DNA of 64,000 nucleotides from JBGSPQ01 sp964346765 (lineage in GTDB: Bacteria > Patescibacteriota > Gracilibacteria > UBA1369). The DNA is taken from assembly GCA_964346765.1 (NCBI GenBank), contig CAYFWB010000002.1, positions 124,001-188,000 on the forward strand. The letters are read 5' to 3'. Shown here piece by piece: positions 44,145 to 53,090 of the stretch (its first letter is position 1; each line of letters starts with the position of its first letter). Below the pieces are notes generated by a model. It had not been told where the DNA came from and ran no database searches. It saw nothing but the letters and a program-made list of their open reading frames with translations. The position numbers and the translations under genes are program-made.

Positions 44145-45431
44145 ATGAGCGGTTTTAAAAAATTTATAAGTTTTATTCTAGTCTTTGCTTTTGTCTTTCT
44201 GTTTGGATGGGAAAGCGCGAGCTACTATATTTTGAAGAAAACGGTTGAAGACAGAGAGGTTAAACAGGAAGATGTTTCGCCAATGGCGGCTTTTTCTAAT
44301 TTGATAAGTGCGTCCGACTATGAATCGGACAAGGCAGATATGACGATCTTCTGGACTGTCTGGCAGTTACTTGAAGACACATACGTTGATGAAACCGCTT
44401 TGAATAAGCAAACGATGGTTTATGGGGCGATCGCGGGCATGGTGGCGGCGCTTGATGATCCTTATACGGTTTATATGACGCCCGATGAGACCAAGGAGTT
44501 TGATCAGAATTTAAACGGCAAACTGGAGGGAATCGGAGCAGAACTTACGGTGAGAGATCAATCGCTGGTCGTTGTGACTCCTTTAAAAAATTCGCCGGCG
44601 GAAAAAGCGGGCTTAAAATCGGGTGATATTGTTTATAAAATAGACGGCAATCTGGCGGCGGAAATGACTCTTTTTGACGCGATTATGAATATTCGCGGTG
44701 AACAGGGCACGCAAGTTGTTTTGACGATAATACGGGAAGGTGTGGAGGAACCGTTTGATGTTCAGATTAAAAGAGATACGGTTAGCGTGGAAAGTGTTTA
44801 TCTGGATGAGGTGGCTGACGGTATTTATAATCTGAGTATTTATCAGTTTAATGACACTACACCGGCTGAATTTGACGCGAAAATTGAGGAAATTCTGAAT
44901 TCCGACGCGAAGGGTTTGATTCTTGACCTGAGAAATAACGGCGGCGGCTATCTGGAAATTTCGGTTCATGTGCTTTCGCAGTTTATTGAAGGGACACAGG
45001 AAGCTGTCACTATTAAACGGCGCGAAGAATCCGACAATGAAACCTTATATCTAAGAGGAAATCCAGCTTTACCGAATATTCCTATGGTTGTTTTAATAAA
45101 CGAAGGATCAGCTTCCGCTTCCGAAATTGTGGCGGGTGCGTTGCAGGATTATGGGAGAGCTGTGATTATGGGTAAAGAGTCTTTTGGTAAGGGAAGCGTT
45201 CAGGAAGTGGATAAACTGAGTGATGGTTCGAGTATAAGATTGACGATTGCCAAATGGTATACTCCGAACGGCAATAATATTGATTACAAGGGTATTACTC
45301 CGGACATGGAAGTGCTTTATTATAAAGAGCCGGAGGATAAGGAGGCAGATGATGTTTTAGATGAAAGCGATATTACCGATGTTGAAGATAATCAGTTGAA
45401 CGGCGCAATCGAATATTTGCAGAACCTCTAG
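44145..45431 (+). CDS. ctpA: Carboxyl-terminal processing peptidase (S41, CtpA)
   Basis: 428-residue periplasmic or outer-face serine protease. A signal anchor covers about 5-25. 'WQLLEDTYVDETALNKQTMVYGAIAGMVAALDDPYTVYMTPDE' is the N-terminal helical part. A PDZ domain covers about 115-205 ('GIGAELTVRDQSLVVV...SPAEKAGLKSGDIV'). The protease core has 'GLILDLRNNGGGYLEISV', GSASASE (about 321-327, nucleophile Ser) and 'GKESFGKGSVQ' (general-base Lys). It trims C-termini of exported or tagged proteins. Its TAG overlaps the TAG of the convergent gene in a shared CTAG. Confidence 0.95.
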   Translation: MSGFKKFISFILVFAFVFLFGWESASYYILKKTVEDREVKQEDVSPMAAFSNLISASDYESDKADMTIFWTVWQLLEDTYVDETALNKQTMVYGAIAGMVAALDDPYTVYMTPDETKEFDQNLNGKLEGIGAELTVRDQSLVVVTPLKNSPAEKAGLKSGDIVYKIDGNLAAEMTLFDAIMNIRGEQGTQVVLTIIREGVEEPFDVQIKRDTVSVESVYLDEVADGIYNLSIYQFNDTTPAEFDAKIEEILNSDAKGLILDLRNNGGGYLEISVHVLSQFIEGTQEAVTIKRREESDNETLYLRGNPALPNIPMVVLINEGSASASEIVAGALQDYGRAVIMGKESFGKGSVQEVDKLSDGSSIRLTIAKWYTPNGNNIDYKGITPDMEVLYYKEPEDKEADDVLDESDITDVEDNQLNGAIEYLQNL

Positions 45432-45742
45432 TTATTGCTGTCACAAAGCATGTATCCGAATCCGTGAACTGTCTTTATGGAACAGTTCTTTTTACATTCT
45501 TTCAGTTTTTTTCTGAGTCCTGCAACGTGTACTTCCAGAGTTTTACTGGTGGTGTTGGCATTGTAATGCCATACATACTCCAGAATCGTAAGCTTGTTTA
45601 ATACCCGGTCTTTATTGCGAATCATGAATTCAAGTAATTCATATTCTTTTCTTCTAAGATCCAACATTTGTCCTTTATAACAAGCTATTTGTTGATCCGG
45701 TATGATAGTGATATCGCCCAAAGTGAGTGATTGATTTTGCAT
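45428..45742 (-). CDS. Orphan OmpR-type winged-helix DNA-binding protein
   Basis: 104-residue protein that is only the effector half of an OmpR/PhoB response regulator (Trans_reg_C). 'LTLGDITIIPDQQIACYKGQMLDLRRKEYELLEFMIRNKDRVLNKLTILEYVW' holds the first sheet and helices, 'SKTLEVHVAGLRKKLKE' the recognition helix, and 'IKTVHGFGYML' the wing hairpin. No receiver domain and no histidine kinase gene are seen. The gene has its own ATG and is not a visible truncation, because the upstream 130 bases hold no receiver remnant. It is convergent with ctpA. Confidence 0.88.
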   Translation of the reverse strand: MQNQSLTLGDITIIPDQQIACYKGQMLDLRRKEYELLEFMIRNKDRVLNKLTILEYVWHYNANTTSKTLEVHVAGLRKKLKECKKNCSIKTVHGFGYMLCDSNN

Positions 45743-45840
45743 GCTTTATAGTTAAAAACTAATAGAGGAGCTTAATTTAGCTCTACTTGATTAGAATTTC
45801 TTTAAAATTTGATTAAAAAAAACTAAATTAATCTTTAACC

Positions 45841-45869
45841 TTGTGGGCTTAAATATATTTTTGTATATT
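45841..45869 (+). promoter_or_regulatory. Promoter of tRNA-Ser (UGA)
   Basis: TTGTGG (45841-45846), 17 bases, TATATT (45864-45869). The tRNA begins 10 bases after the -10. Confidence 0.6.
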
Positions 45870-45878
45870 AGCGCCTGT

Positions 45879-45969
45879 GGAGAGATGGCTGAGTGGTCGA
45901 AAGCGGCGGTCTTGAAAACCGTTAGGGGCGCAAGCTCCTCGGGGGTTCGAATCCCTCTCTCTCCGCCAA
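45879..45969 (+). tRNA. tRNA-Ser (anticodon UGA)
   Basis: 91-nt class II tRNA. The acceptor GGAGAGA pairs with TCTCTCC, the anticodon loop CTTGAAA gives UGA, a long variable arm (TTAGGGGCGCAAGCTCCT) follows, and GCCA is encoded at the 3' end. Confidence 0.96.
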
Positions 45970-46003
45970 TATTATCATCTAGAAACAGCTTGTGTATATT
46001 GAT

Positions 46004-48559
46004 TTAGGCGAAAAATGATTTTACTTTCGCGGCGGCACGTGAAAACCAACTTTTTTTAACGGGAGGCTGTTTAACGGGAGGTTGTTCCTGTTCGGAGACT
46101 TTAACTTTATTCTTTGTCTGGACAAAAGGTTTTTCGTTAAAAAACAGGTCTTCTTCCGTCAGTTCCACGTATTCTTCACCGGTTATTTCGATTTCAGGGC
46201 TGTCGTCCTCTTGTAGATTATCTTCGTTGAGTTCAACGCACTTTTCACCCGTTATTTCTATTTGCGGTGTATCGTCTTCAATAAGCAGTTGCTCCGGATC
46301 CACATATTCTTCTTCGGTTACTTCGATCTCCGGAGTATCGTCTTCCATTAATTCTTCCAGGTTTACATATTCTTCACCGGTAACTTCGATCTCGGGCGCG
46401 TTTTCGCCAGGCAGGTACCATCCTGAATCTAGTTCGTCAAGTTTATCCAGGTCAAATAAGCCTGTAGGTGACGGTTCAGGAACGTAATTAATAGGTATAG
46501 CGCCACCTTTGGAAGGAGCCACGGTGTTTTCTATTTCGGGTTCGGGTGTCGATTTAATGTCAGTACGGTAAATCGGCACAACGCATGCTCTTAACATGTC
46601 GCTGATTGAGTTATTTCCTCCGGATCTGATGTATCTTTCTATAGATCCGGCCACCGCCGGTGATCCGTCAACTTTGTTTTGCGCCTTTTGAACAGCCGCC
46701 TGGCGGTGCAATCTTTTGAAAAATTCGGTTGTCACGTAACCGCTGTCCCCCCTTTTGAAAGGATCTTCCTCTATGTTTTCAAGTGTTTTTACTACGGTGG
46801 TATGAAATGCCGGCGCGCCCCCTTTGTCCAAATAATTGTGGGTAAAGACCTCAAAAGGATGGCAGGCCGCTGTGGTAATTTTGTAACCCGCGATGTTTTC
46901 GGGGGGTACTGTGCGAACTATATTTTTAATTCCTTCTGCCATTATTCTAATTTGCCGGTAACTTCCATCTTCCATTAAATTTTCGTCATCCAAGCTTGCG
47001 ATACCTTCCTTGATTTCTTTTTCCAATCTATCCAGACTATTCAAATACATTGAAAATGCTTTTTGTGAGAAAGCGCTTGTGGCGGTTTTTATACCGGCTT
47101 CTAGGAATTCCCTCAGTACTTTTAATCTTAATTCGTTGGTCGTTTCATTACCATTCAATTCGACTTCCGTGCTGCCCGCGGCGTAATTCAGATCCGCCTG
47201 GAAAGCATGCATTCCTTTAAAGTTTTGAAGATATCGAGCATAGTCCGCGTGATCGGTATTTACTGTATATTTAACGGGCGATGCCGCTTCTTCTTCGATT
47301 GTTTGGGTAGGCTTTTCGCTGTCGGCAGTTGTTTTTTCGTTTTTTGATTCTTTATCGGCAGTAGTTGTCGCCACAGAAACGTTCAGATCATCCTGAGAAC
47401 AGTTATTTACGGCGGAATGACCGATTAAACCTGCGGCTATAACCGCCGCTCCGGCCCCCAACGTTGTCCATAATTTACGCCGTATGGATTTTTTTACTCT
47501 GAATGGATTTTCGGTTATTTCCGAATCAATTTCAGGTTCAGGAGCATTTGGATCTTTGCTAAATTCAGAAACTGTTTGTGTTTGATTTTCACCTGCAATA
47601 TCTTTCTCTGATGATTGAACAGTTCCGTCTTGTTGTGTCTTCGGTTTTGGTGTCGAGGCTGATGTCCGTTTTTCAATAAAAGAAGCAGGTTCGTTTGTTT
47701 GAATAGTTGGCTTAGCAGATAAATTATCCGCATCTTTTAAGTCACTATTTGTAGAATTGGGATTTATTCTTCCCGGATTAATTGTCCTAGTTCCGGGTTT
47801 GTTAGTTGAATTTTCGAAACCCGGTCTGTTATTAACCCGAGTTGTTTCTTCCTGATCACCCTCCACTTTCGGATCGATTTCAGCCAGACTGACCCTGCTT
47901 TGTCTTGCGCCCAGCATGGCCTGCTGTAAAATTTTTTCATAAGTCGTAATTCCGCTTTTGTCTTCATTGCTGCGTCTGGGTATAAGTCTTTGCGTTGTAA
48001 TCGGACGTATTTCTCTGTATACGCTCGACTTTAAGGCAGGGCGTGTAAGATGGATAGGGTCGGAGATGTTGAGCTCAATTCCATATTCCGAAAAAATAGA
48101 GTTTGTAATATGCGCGTTTAACGCGGAATCTTTGAGTAAATCAAATAATTCAGCCAGCATATCCGCGATTTCTTCGCTTACAGCCTGCGCCAACATGGCC
48201 AGGTCGTTTATTTCGTTTTTTATAGCTTTGACCTTGGGGGATTCGTCATTAGGGTTTTCAGGTTGTTCCTCTTTCACTACTGCGACTATTCGCTCCTGTT
48301 TGGTTTTGAATTGTCTTTTCAGTTCCTTGGTTACGACTTTTATATCTCTGAACAGATCATCAAAAAGCCCGGTTGTTTCATGAAAGTGTTCTGATATCAC
48401 TCCTGAATCAAGTGAAAAGTTGTTTTTTAAACTTATCTCTTTAATACGATCCGCAGTCCTCATCCAGCTACTCTTTTTTTCTTTTACAAAAAGGCAAAGT
48501 TCAGAATAATTCATCGTTTCCGAATTTTGCTCGCGGTTATTATTTGAGTCAATTTTCAT
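46004..48559 (-). CDS. Large membrane-anchored protein with acidic tandem repeats
   Basis: 851-residue protein with no recognised family. Residues 1-130 are helical with coiled-coil character. About 195-355 are Thr/Asn/Pro/Gln-rich and probably disordered. One membrane helix lies at about 363-385 (LGAGAAVIAAGLIG), preceded by basic residues, so the N-terminal 360 residues are inside and the rest outside. A helical outer domain covers about 435-690. About 720-810 carry four tandem units of 20-25 residues with the core 'P-IE-T-EEYV-LEEL'. The end is basic and amphipathic (RAAAKVKSFFA). It stands next to tRNA-Ser and divergent from a 207-aa gene, and has a promoter at 48585-48612. Confidence 0.75.
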   Translation of the reverse strand: MKIDSNNNREQNSETMNYSELCLFVKEKKSSWMRTADRIKEISLKNNFSLDSGVISEHFHETTGLFDDLFRDIKVVTKELKRQFKTKQERIVAVVKEEQPENPNDESPKVKAIKNEINDLAMLAQAVSEEIADMLAELFDLLKDSALNAHITNSIFSEYGIELNISDPIHLTRPALKSSVYREIRPITTQRLIPRRSNEDKSGITTYEKILQQAMLGARQSRVSLAEIDPKVEGDQEETTRVNNRPGFENSTNKPGTRTINPGRINPNSTNSDLKDADNLSAKPTIQTNEPASFIEKRTSASTPKPKTQQDGTVQSSEKDIAGENQTQTVSEFSKDPNAPEPEIDSEITENPFRVKKSIRRKLWTTLGAGAAVIAAGLIGHSAVNNCSQDDLNVSVATTTADKESKNEKTTADSEKPTQTIEEEAASPVKYTVNTDHADYARYLQNFKGMHAFQADLNYAAGSTEVELNGNETTNELRLKVLREFLEAGIKTATSAFSQKAFSMYLNSLDRLEKEIKEGIASLDDENLMEDGSYRQIRIMAEGIKNIVRTVPPENIAGYKITTAACHPFEVFTHNYLDKGGAPAFHTTVVKTLENIEEDPFKRGDSGYVTTEFFKRLHRQAAVQKAQNKVDGSPAVAGSIERYIRSGGNNSISDMLRACVVPIYRTDIKSTPEPEIENTVAPSKGGAIPINYVPEPSPTGLFDLDKLDELDSGWYLPGENAPEIEVTGEEYVNLEELMEDDTPEIEVTEEEYVDPEQLLIEDDTPQIEITGEKCVELNEDNLQEDDSPEIEITGEEYVELTEEDLFFNEKPFVQTKNKVKVSEQEQPPVKQPPVKKSWFSRAAAKVKSFFA

Positions 48560-48584
48560 AAGTTTGATGCATTAGAGGTTATAC

Positions 48585-48612
48585 TTTATATCACGTTTTC
48601 ACCTACAGTCAA
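48585..48612 (-). promoter_or_regulatory. Promoter of the 851-aa protein gene
   Basis: On the minus strand, TTGACT (48607-48612), 16 bases, TATAAA (48585-48590) with an extended TG-A before it. Confidence 0.65.
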
Positions 48613-48675
48613 AAACTATCATCTCTCCCATTATTTATAATAAAAAAGAATAATAATTAATTACCTTTTTTGGGA

Positions 48676-48703
48676 TTGAATTTTGCTCGGTTATCATTAT
48701 AAT
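48676..48703 (+). promoter_or_regulatory. Promoter of the 207-aa gene
   Basis: TTGAAT (48676-48681), 16 bases, TATAAT (48698-48703), 30 bases before the ATG. Confidence 0.65.
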
Positions 48704-48733
48704 TTTCATTATAGATAATACTAATTTGTTGTC

Positions 48734-49357
48734 ATGAAAGAAATGAAGGCTAATTCTGAAAAAGAGCGAACCGGTATTGAATCGATGAAGGATCTGCAAG
48801 AAAAAACGCAAACGGCACGTTTAAATAATGTAAATTCAGCATCCAGTATTTATGATCTGGTTTACATGAACAGTGCTATCACCGGGGCAAATGTCAGCAG
48901 GCAAACCTGCGTGGCTTTACTTGAACAAATGGAAGAATGGAACTTTCTGCCTTTAAGACTGCGAAACAGTATCATGGAAGATATTTTAGCTATTATGACA
49001 GAGCAAACATTGCCACCTTATGAGGCTGTCTGGGAAAAAATTCACAATCATCCTTTATATGTTCGATATAGAAGTGGCGAAATGCCCGCGGTTTCGGTGC
49101 AGGAATCAATTCAGGAATCTGACGAAAATGAAAAAAGAAACAGTGATATTGCCCAGTTGCGCATGAGAACCTCAAGAGAAGCGCAATTCGTAACGGCGTT
49201 AAATGAGGAATATCTGCAATTCCACATTGAGGAAGCTCCAACTGAATCCCAAAAAATTACACCTATACCTCATGGAAAAGATGATCAAAAAAAATCTGAT
49301 TACAGATGGGATCAATCTGGTCCCCGCTATTCGCATACTTCTAAGAAGAGGGCATAA
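48734..49357 (+). CDS. Hypothetical soluble helical protein
   Basis: 207-residue protein with no signal peptide or membrane helix. It is Glu/Gln/Asn-rich and mostly helical up to about 150 ('RQTCVALLEQMEEWNFLPLRLRNSIMEDILAIM'), then has a polar tail. No family is recognised. It is divergent from the 851-aa repeat protein, with facing promoters in 174 bases, so the two may be co-regulated. Its last 17 bases overlap the end of the convergent nitroreductase gene. Confidence 0.62.
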   Translation: MKEMKANSEKERTGIESMKDLQEKTQTARLNNVNSASSIYDLVYMNSAITGANVSRQTCVALLEQMEEWNFLPLRLRNSIMEDILAIMTEQTLPPYEAVWEKIHNHPLYVRYRSGEMPAVSVQESIQESDENEKRNSDIAQLRMRTSREAQFVTALNEEYLQFHIEEAPTESQKITPIPHGKDDQKKSDYRWDQSGPRYSHTSKKRA

Positions 49358-49946
49358 ATTGACCTTCCATGATTATCTGATCGAGATTATTTCTTGAAGA
49401 CGGTTTTTCGTTTTGTTGCATATCTTCCGGTAATTTTTCGGGTGAGTCTTTTATTCCGATGGCGCACATAGCTTCGATATTGTAGTCATCGGGGATTTTT
49501 AACTCGATTCTAGCTTTTTCATAATCAAAACCCGACATTCCGTGCGCGTAGTAACCTTTTGCGGTGGCTTCCAGAGCGAGGTTTTGCCAGGCCGCCCCGG
49601 TGTCGAAGCTGTGGGTGCGGTTAGGTTTGTTCTTGTATGTAAAGTTTTGACGCGACACTATGACGACCAAGGCGGCCGTGTTTTTTGCCCACTTTTGATT
49701 AAATTCATCCATCAGATTAAATATTTTTGCCCAATGCGGGGTATTTTTTCTGGCGTAGATGAATCGCCAGGGCTGATCATTAAAAGCGGATGGCGCCCAT
49801 TTGGCAGCCTCAAAAATACTCATTAAATCCTCTTCAGGAATTTCTTCACCTGTAAAAGAGCGGGGCGACCAGCGGTTCAGTATGAAAGGTGAAATTGCGT
49901 ACTCCGGATATCTGTTTTTGCCTACTTCGGGTTTGATTAATTCCAT
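49341..49946 (-). CDS. Nitroreductase family protein
   Basis: 201-residue FMN-dependent oxidoreductase. 'LNRWSPRSFTGEEIPEEDLMSIFEAAKWAPSAFNDQPWRFIYA' is the FMN-phosphate-binding start (R-S-R-F pattern). 'HSFDTGAAWQNLALEATAKGYYAHGMSGFD' is the dimer-interface helix, and 'IEAMCAIGIKDSPEKLPEDM' closes the FMN site. These enzymes use NAD(P)H to reduce nitro compounds, quinones or flavins. The real substrate is unknown. Normal length. Confidence 0.92.
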   Translation of the reverse strand: MELIKPEVGKNRYPEYAISPFILNRWSPRSFTGEEIPEEDLMSIFEAAKWAPSAFNDQPWRFIYARKNTPHWAKIFNLMDEFNQKWAKNTAALVVIVSRQNFTYKNKPNRTHSFDTGAAWQNLALEATAKGYYAHGMSGFDYEKARIELKIPDDYNIEAMCAIGIKDSPEKLPEDMQQNEKPSSRNNLDQIIMEGQFMPSS

Positions 49947-50024
49947 AATCGATTTTCGAATTAGCGTTTAATGTCTAACTATATTTTACAAAGTTTTTTC
50001 AGTCAAATTTCATTGTTCCCATTC

Positions 50025-50055
50025 AAAAAGGGCGGAATGATCCGCCCTTTTTTTT
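50025..50055 (-). terminator. Intrinsic terminator of the SLH beta-propeller gene
   Basis: AAAAAGGGCGGA - ATGA - TCCGCCCTTTTTTTT. Strong stem with a T-run on both strands, 22 bases past the stop codon of the minus-strand gene. Confidence 0.92.
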
Positions 50056-50076
50056 AACAATGGATCCAGAATGTTA

Positions 50077-52698
50077 TTACCATTCATAACCGTAGAAAAC
50101 GTCGTAAACATCACCCGCGAGTTCGATCATGTTGGTCTCTTTAAGATCGTTTAAATTATTAGCTTTTACCACATCGTATGAAACTGAATATAGTGTTTCA
50201 CCCATATATAAGAGTCTTTTAACGGTCTTTTCCCATGTTGTGTAGCCGTTTTGTTCAAGATCCTGTAAATCATCCCCGTTGTAGTGAGTTATTTTGCCCC
50301 TCAATGTAAATCCGTCTTCAAGATTAACGTTATATACGTATGCGCCGTCAAATACCGGATCCGGATAATTATATTCGTAAGGAACACAGCTGTTTTCCCC
50401 GTCACAATCCGTAGTGCAGACAGTTATACCGTTTTCGTAAGTGCAGGAACTTGGCACGCAGATCTGACGGCAATCTGAAGGGCAGTTTGAATATGTGTAT
50501 TCACTACAGTTCGCTTCGTCCCGCAATTCGTAAACGGTTACAGGGAAAGCCAATAATTCTTTATCCTGATCAAATAATAGAGCTTTGTGATTATCCAGAA
50601 GTTTGCTGTACGTTCCCTTATCACCAATTACTTCCGTAAACATTTCTTCGGGATTATTAACATCCGTGACATCGAACATGCCGATTTTCATGCCTTGTAC
50701 CGCATCGTATAAAACAAAATTCTCGTCGCTTAAATCCGGATTCTCTTCAACCTCTTTGCCGAATCCCATTAAATGATTTTCATCATACGGGTGCAGGTAA
50801 CTGCTGTATCCGGGAATTTTAAGCTCACCTAGAATGTCGGGATCAGCGGGATCGGCAAGGTCTATTACAAATAACGGATCAACACGCTTGAAAGTCACCA
50901 TATAAGCGCGATCACCAAGGAATCTGACAGAATAGATTTTTTCACCGGGCGCTATATCTTCAATTTTTCCTTCGGGCATAAGGTTTTCGTCCAAAACGTA
51001 TAGATTATTGGAGATTTCGCTACCCCTCGTGTATTCGTCGGTTGTGGTGGCCACACGGAAATAGCCGTTGTTTTCATCCATACTGAACTGATTCAGAATT
51101 TGACCGGGTACTTTGCCCTGCGCTTTGTATTCTATTGTTCCGTTGCCGAGCGCGAATTTGTAAAGAGCCGAGTCGTATCCGCCATAAGGTCTGTAGTAAC
51201 CGCCGCCCCAATCTGTGGCTGAAACGTAGAGGTTGGTTAGAGAGGCGTATACGTTTTGGGCGTCGCCGGCTATTATCTCTCTATCGACTTCTTTATCCAT
51301 ATCTTTAAGCGGAACCGCCGCGGTAATCAAGAAGTTGAAAGACTGCGGTTTTGGCAGGATTCTTATGTCCGAGCATCCGGCAACCGCTTGCTCTTTGCCA
51401 CTTTCGGAATCGTACATCAGAGGGATTATCTCCCTGTCTCCATAATAATGGTACGGGTAGTCAACCATAACCATGTATAAGGTATCTCCGATTCTGCGGG
51501 ATGTCTGATAGTTGCCGTCAAATTCAACGGATCTTTTTACCGTGGGCTTGCTTCTGTCAGTAATATCGACCACATAGGCCTTTGTTCTGCTCACGTAATA
51601 ATATGAAGGGTAGAAAAAATTACTTTCAGTTTCCGGTTCATAAGATACGTCTTTGGAAGCTGTGCCTATTACGACCATAGTGTCTTCGTCCGTGTACATT
51701 TCGTTGGGAGTAAAATTTTCATCTTCTTCACCTAATGAGAAACTGATTATTTCTTCCATGTTTTCGGCCGGATAAGCGTCTATTATTCTGACTGATTCGC
51801 CTTTGATTAAATAGATATAACGGCCGTCATTTTTGATCATATCGGCTTCGTCAACTCCCTCAACCTGAATATTGGTTGTTGAGTATTCGTCGGCTCCACC
51901 GCCACCTCTGCCTGCAGGTTCAGCCATTTTGGACGTTGTCTGCATATCGGAATCGGTTGCCGGTGCCTCCGTGGGCATCGCTTCACCTTCTTCCAGCAAT
52001 ACCACGTCATCGTCATAATACATGTCTTGGTAATTGTGGTAGTCGTAGCGTTCCTGCAACTGGGCGCATGACTCTACCTGCACAAATCCTTCACCGATGA
52101 TTTCGTCATAAGTTCTGGAAGCCTTTTCGTTAACATCGGCGTCCAGTCTGTAAATCATTTCTGCCATTTCATCACGTGTAACGTTCTCATCGAAAAATTC
52201 GACCGATAAAGGGATATCGTTTTTCGCCTCCATAGCTGAAATATACTGTTTGTACCATCTTTCCGGGTCAAAACTGTCTTTACCCAGTTCGATTCCGTAA
52301 GCGTTGGTGATGATTTTAGCCGCTTCTGAAAAATTAATGTTGTCGGCGGGTTTGAAAGTTCCGTCGGGATAGCCGGCGATTATTCCCCTGTCTTTGGCGT
52401 CGCAAACGTAGGGAGCGAACCACTCTTCATTTACGTCGGGGAAACAGTTTTTCTTTGTCATGTCGGTAATAATCGGTCCCATGACAATTTTGGTAAATTC
52501 GGCACGATTGATTTCGTTGCCGGGTTTGAAAGTTCCGTCGGGGTAACCTTCCAAAACGCTCTCCCCTTTAAGGTATTCAATGGCGTCAAAGTTGACATTG
52601 TCGGCATCCACGTCCGGGAATGGTGCATCCGCGGCGTATCCAACCTGAAATAAGCCCATCAAAATTGCCAGGGTTAATATTAATGATATTTTTTTCAT
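50077..52698 (-). CDS. SLH-anchored beta-propeller surface protein
   Basis: 873-residue exported protein. Signal peptide 1-22 (VGYA). Three SLH domains lie at about 26-75, 84-135 and 142-190, the first two with 'GYPDGTFKP'. A linker with 'ATDSDMQTTSKMAEPAGRGGGG' follows. From about 275 the sequence 'YSTTNIQVEGVDEADMIKNDGRYIY' opens the domain known as secreted C-terminal beta-propeller (PF09826). A Cys-rich insert of about 45 residues (about 725-770, eight Cys) interrupts the last part. Likely a wall-bound binding protein. Function unknown. It has a TATAAT box at 52734-52739. Confidence 0.9.
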   Translation of the reverse strand: MKKISLILTLAILMGLFQVGYAADAPFPDVDADNVNFDAIEYLKGESVLEGYPDGTFKPGNEINRAEFTKIVMGPIITDMTKKNCFPDVNEEWFAPYVCDAKDRGIIAGYPDGTFKPADNINFSEAAKIITNAYGIELGKDSFDPERWYKQYISAMEAKNDIPLSVEFFDENVTRDEMAEMIYRLDADVNEKASRTYDEIIGEGFVQVESCAQLQERYDYHNYQDMYYDDDVVLLEEGEAMPTEAPATDSDMQTTSKMAEPAGRGGGGADEYSTTNIQVEGVDEADMIKNDGRYIYLIKGESVRIIDAYPAENMEEIISFSLGEEDENFTPNEMYTDEDTMVVIGTASKDVSYEPETESNFFYPSYYYVSRTKAYVVDITDRSKPTVKRSVEFDGNYQTSRRIGDTLYMVMVDYPYHYYGDREIIPLMYDSESGKEQAVAGCSDIRILPKPQSFNFLITAAVPLKDMDKEVDREIIAGDAQNVYASLTNLYVSATDWGGGYYRPYGGYDSALYKFALGNGTIEYKAQGKVPGQILNQFSMDENNGYFRVATTTDEYTRGSEISNNLYVLDENLMPEGKIEDIAPGEKIYSVRFLGDRAYMVTFKRVDPLFVIDLADPADPDILGELKIPGYSSYLHPYDENHLMGFGKEVEENPDLSDENFVLYDAVQGMKIGMFDVTDVNNPEEMFTEVIGDKGTYSKLLDNHKALLFDQDKELLAFPVTVYELRDEANCSEYTYSNCPSDCRQICVPSSCTYENGITVCTTDCDGENSCVPYEYNYPDPVFDGAYVYNVNLEDGFTLRGKITHYNGDDLQDLEQNGYTTWEKTVKRLLYMGETLYSVSYDVVKANNLNDLKETNMIELAGDVYDVFYGYEW

Positions 52699-52829
52699 TC
52701 TTTGCTGTTATGAAATAAAATTGATACCTACGGATTATAACGCACCTTATATGCCTTATTACATGATCTAAGGATTTTTATCTTGCCAAAGTCAGGGGTT
52801 GCCGTTTGATTATTTATAAAAACTCATAA

Positions 52830-52858
52830 TTGATTTTTTGGATTCTTACTATTATGAT
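52830..52858 (+). promoter_or_regulatory. Promoter of the tRNA-Ser/tRNA-Cys pair
   Basis: TTGATT (52830-52835), 17 bases, TATGAT (52853-52858), 46 bases before tRNA-Ser. Confidence 0.5.
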
Positions 52859-52904
52859 CATTGGGCGCTACGATCTTTATCAAAAACATATTTGTTTTAT
52901 TCGC

Positions 52905-52997
52905 GGAGAGGTACCCAAGTGGCTGAAGGGGCGGGATTGCTAATCCTGTAGGGTGACGTCAGTTGCCGCGAGGGTTCGAATCCCTCCCTCTCCGCCA
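52905..52997 (+). tRNA. tRNA-Ser (anticodon GCU)
   Basis: 93-nt class II tRNA. GGAGAGG pairs with CCTCTCC, the anticodon loop TTGCTAA gives GCU, there is a long variable arm, and GCCA is encoded. tRNA-Cys follows after 7 bases. Confidence 0.96.
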
Positions 52998-53004
52998 GGT
53001 GACT

Positions 53005-53080
53005 GGCGGCATAGCCAAGTGGCTAAGGCAGCGGTTTGCAAAACCGTTATTCCCCGGTTCGAATCCGGGTGCCGCCTCCA
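53005..53080 (+). tRNA. tRNA-Cys (anticodon GCA)
   Basis: 76-nt tRNA. GGCGGCA pairs with TGCCGCC, the anticodon loop TTGCAAA gives GCA, the discriminator is U as needed for CysRS, and CCA is encoded. Confidence 0.95.
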
Positions 53081-53090
53081 GTTTTTGTTA

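Noticed and set aside
46150..46400. Acidic repeats of the 851-aa protein as a separate plus-strand gene
   Set aside because: The Ser-rich plus-strand frame at 46227-46487 is only the mirror of the minus-strand repeats and has no start signals.
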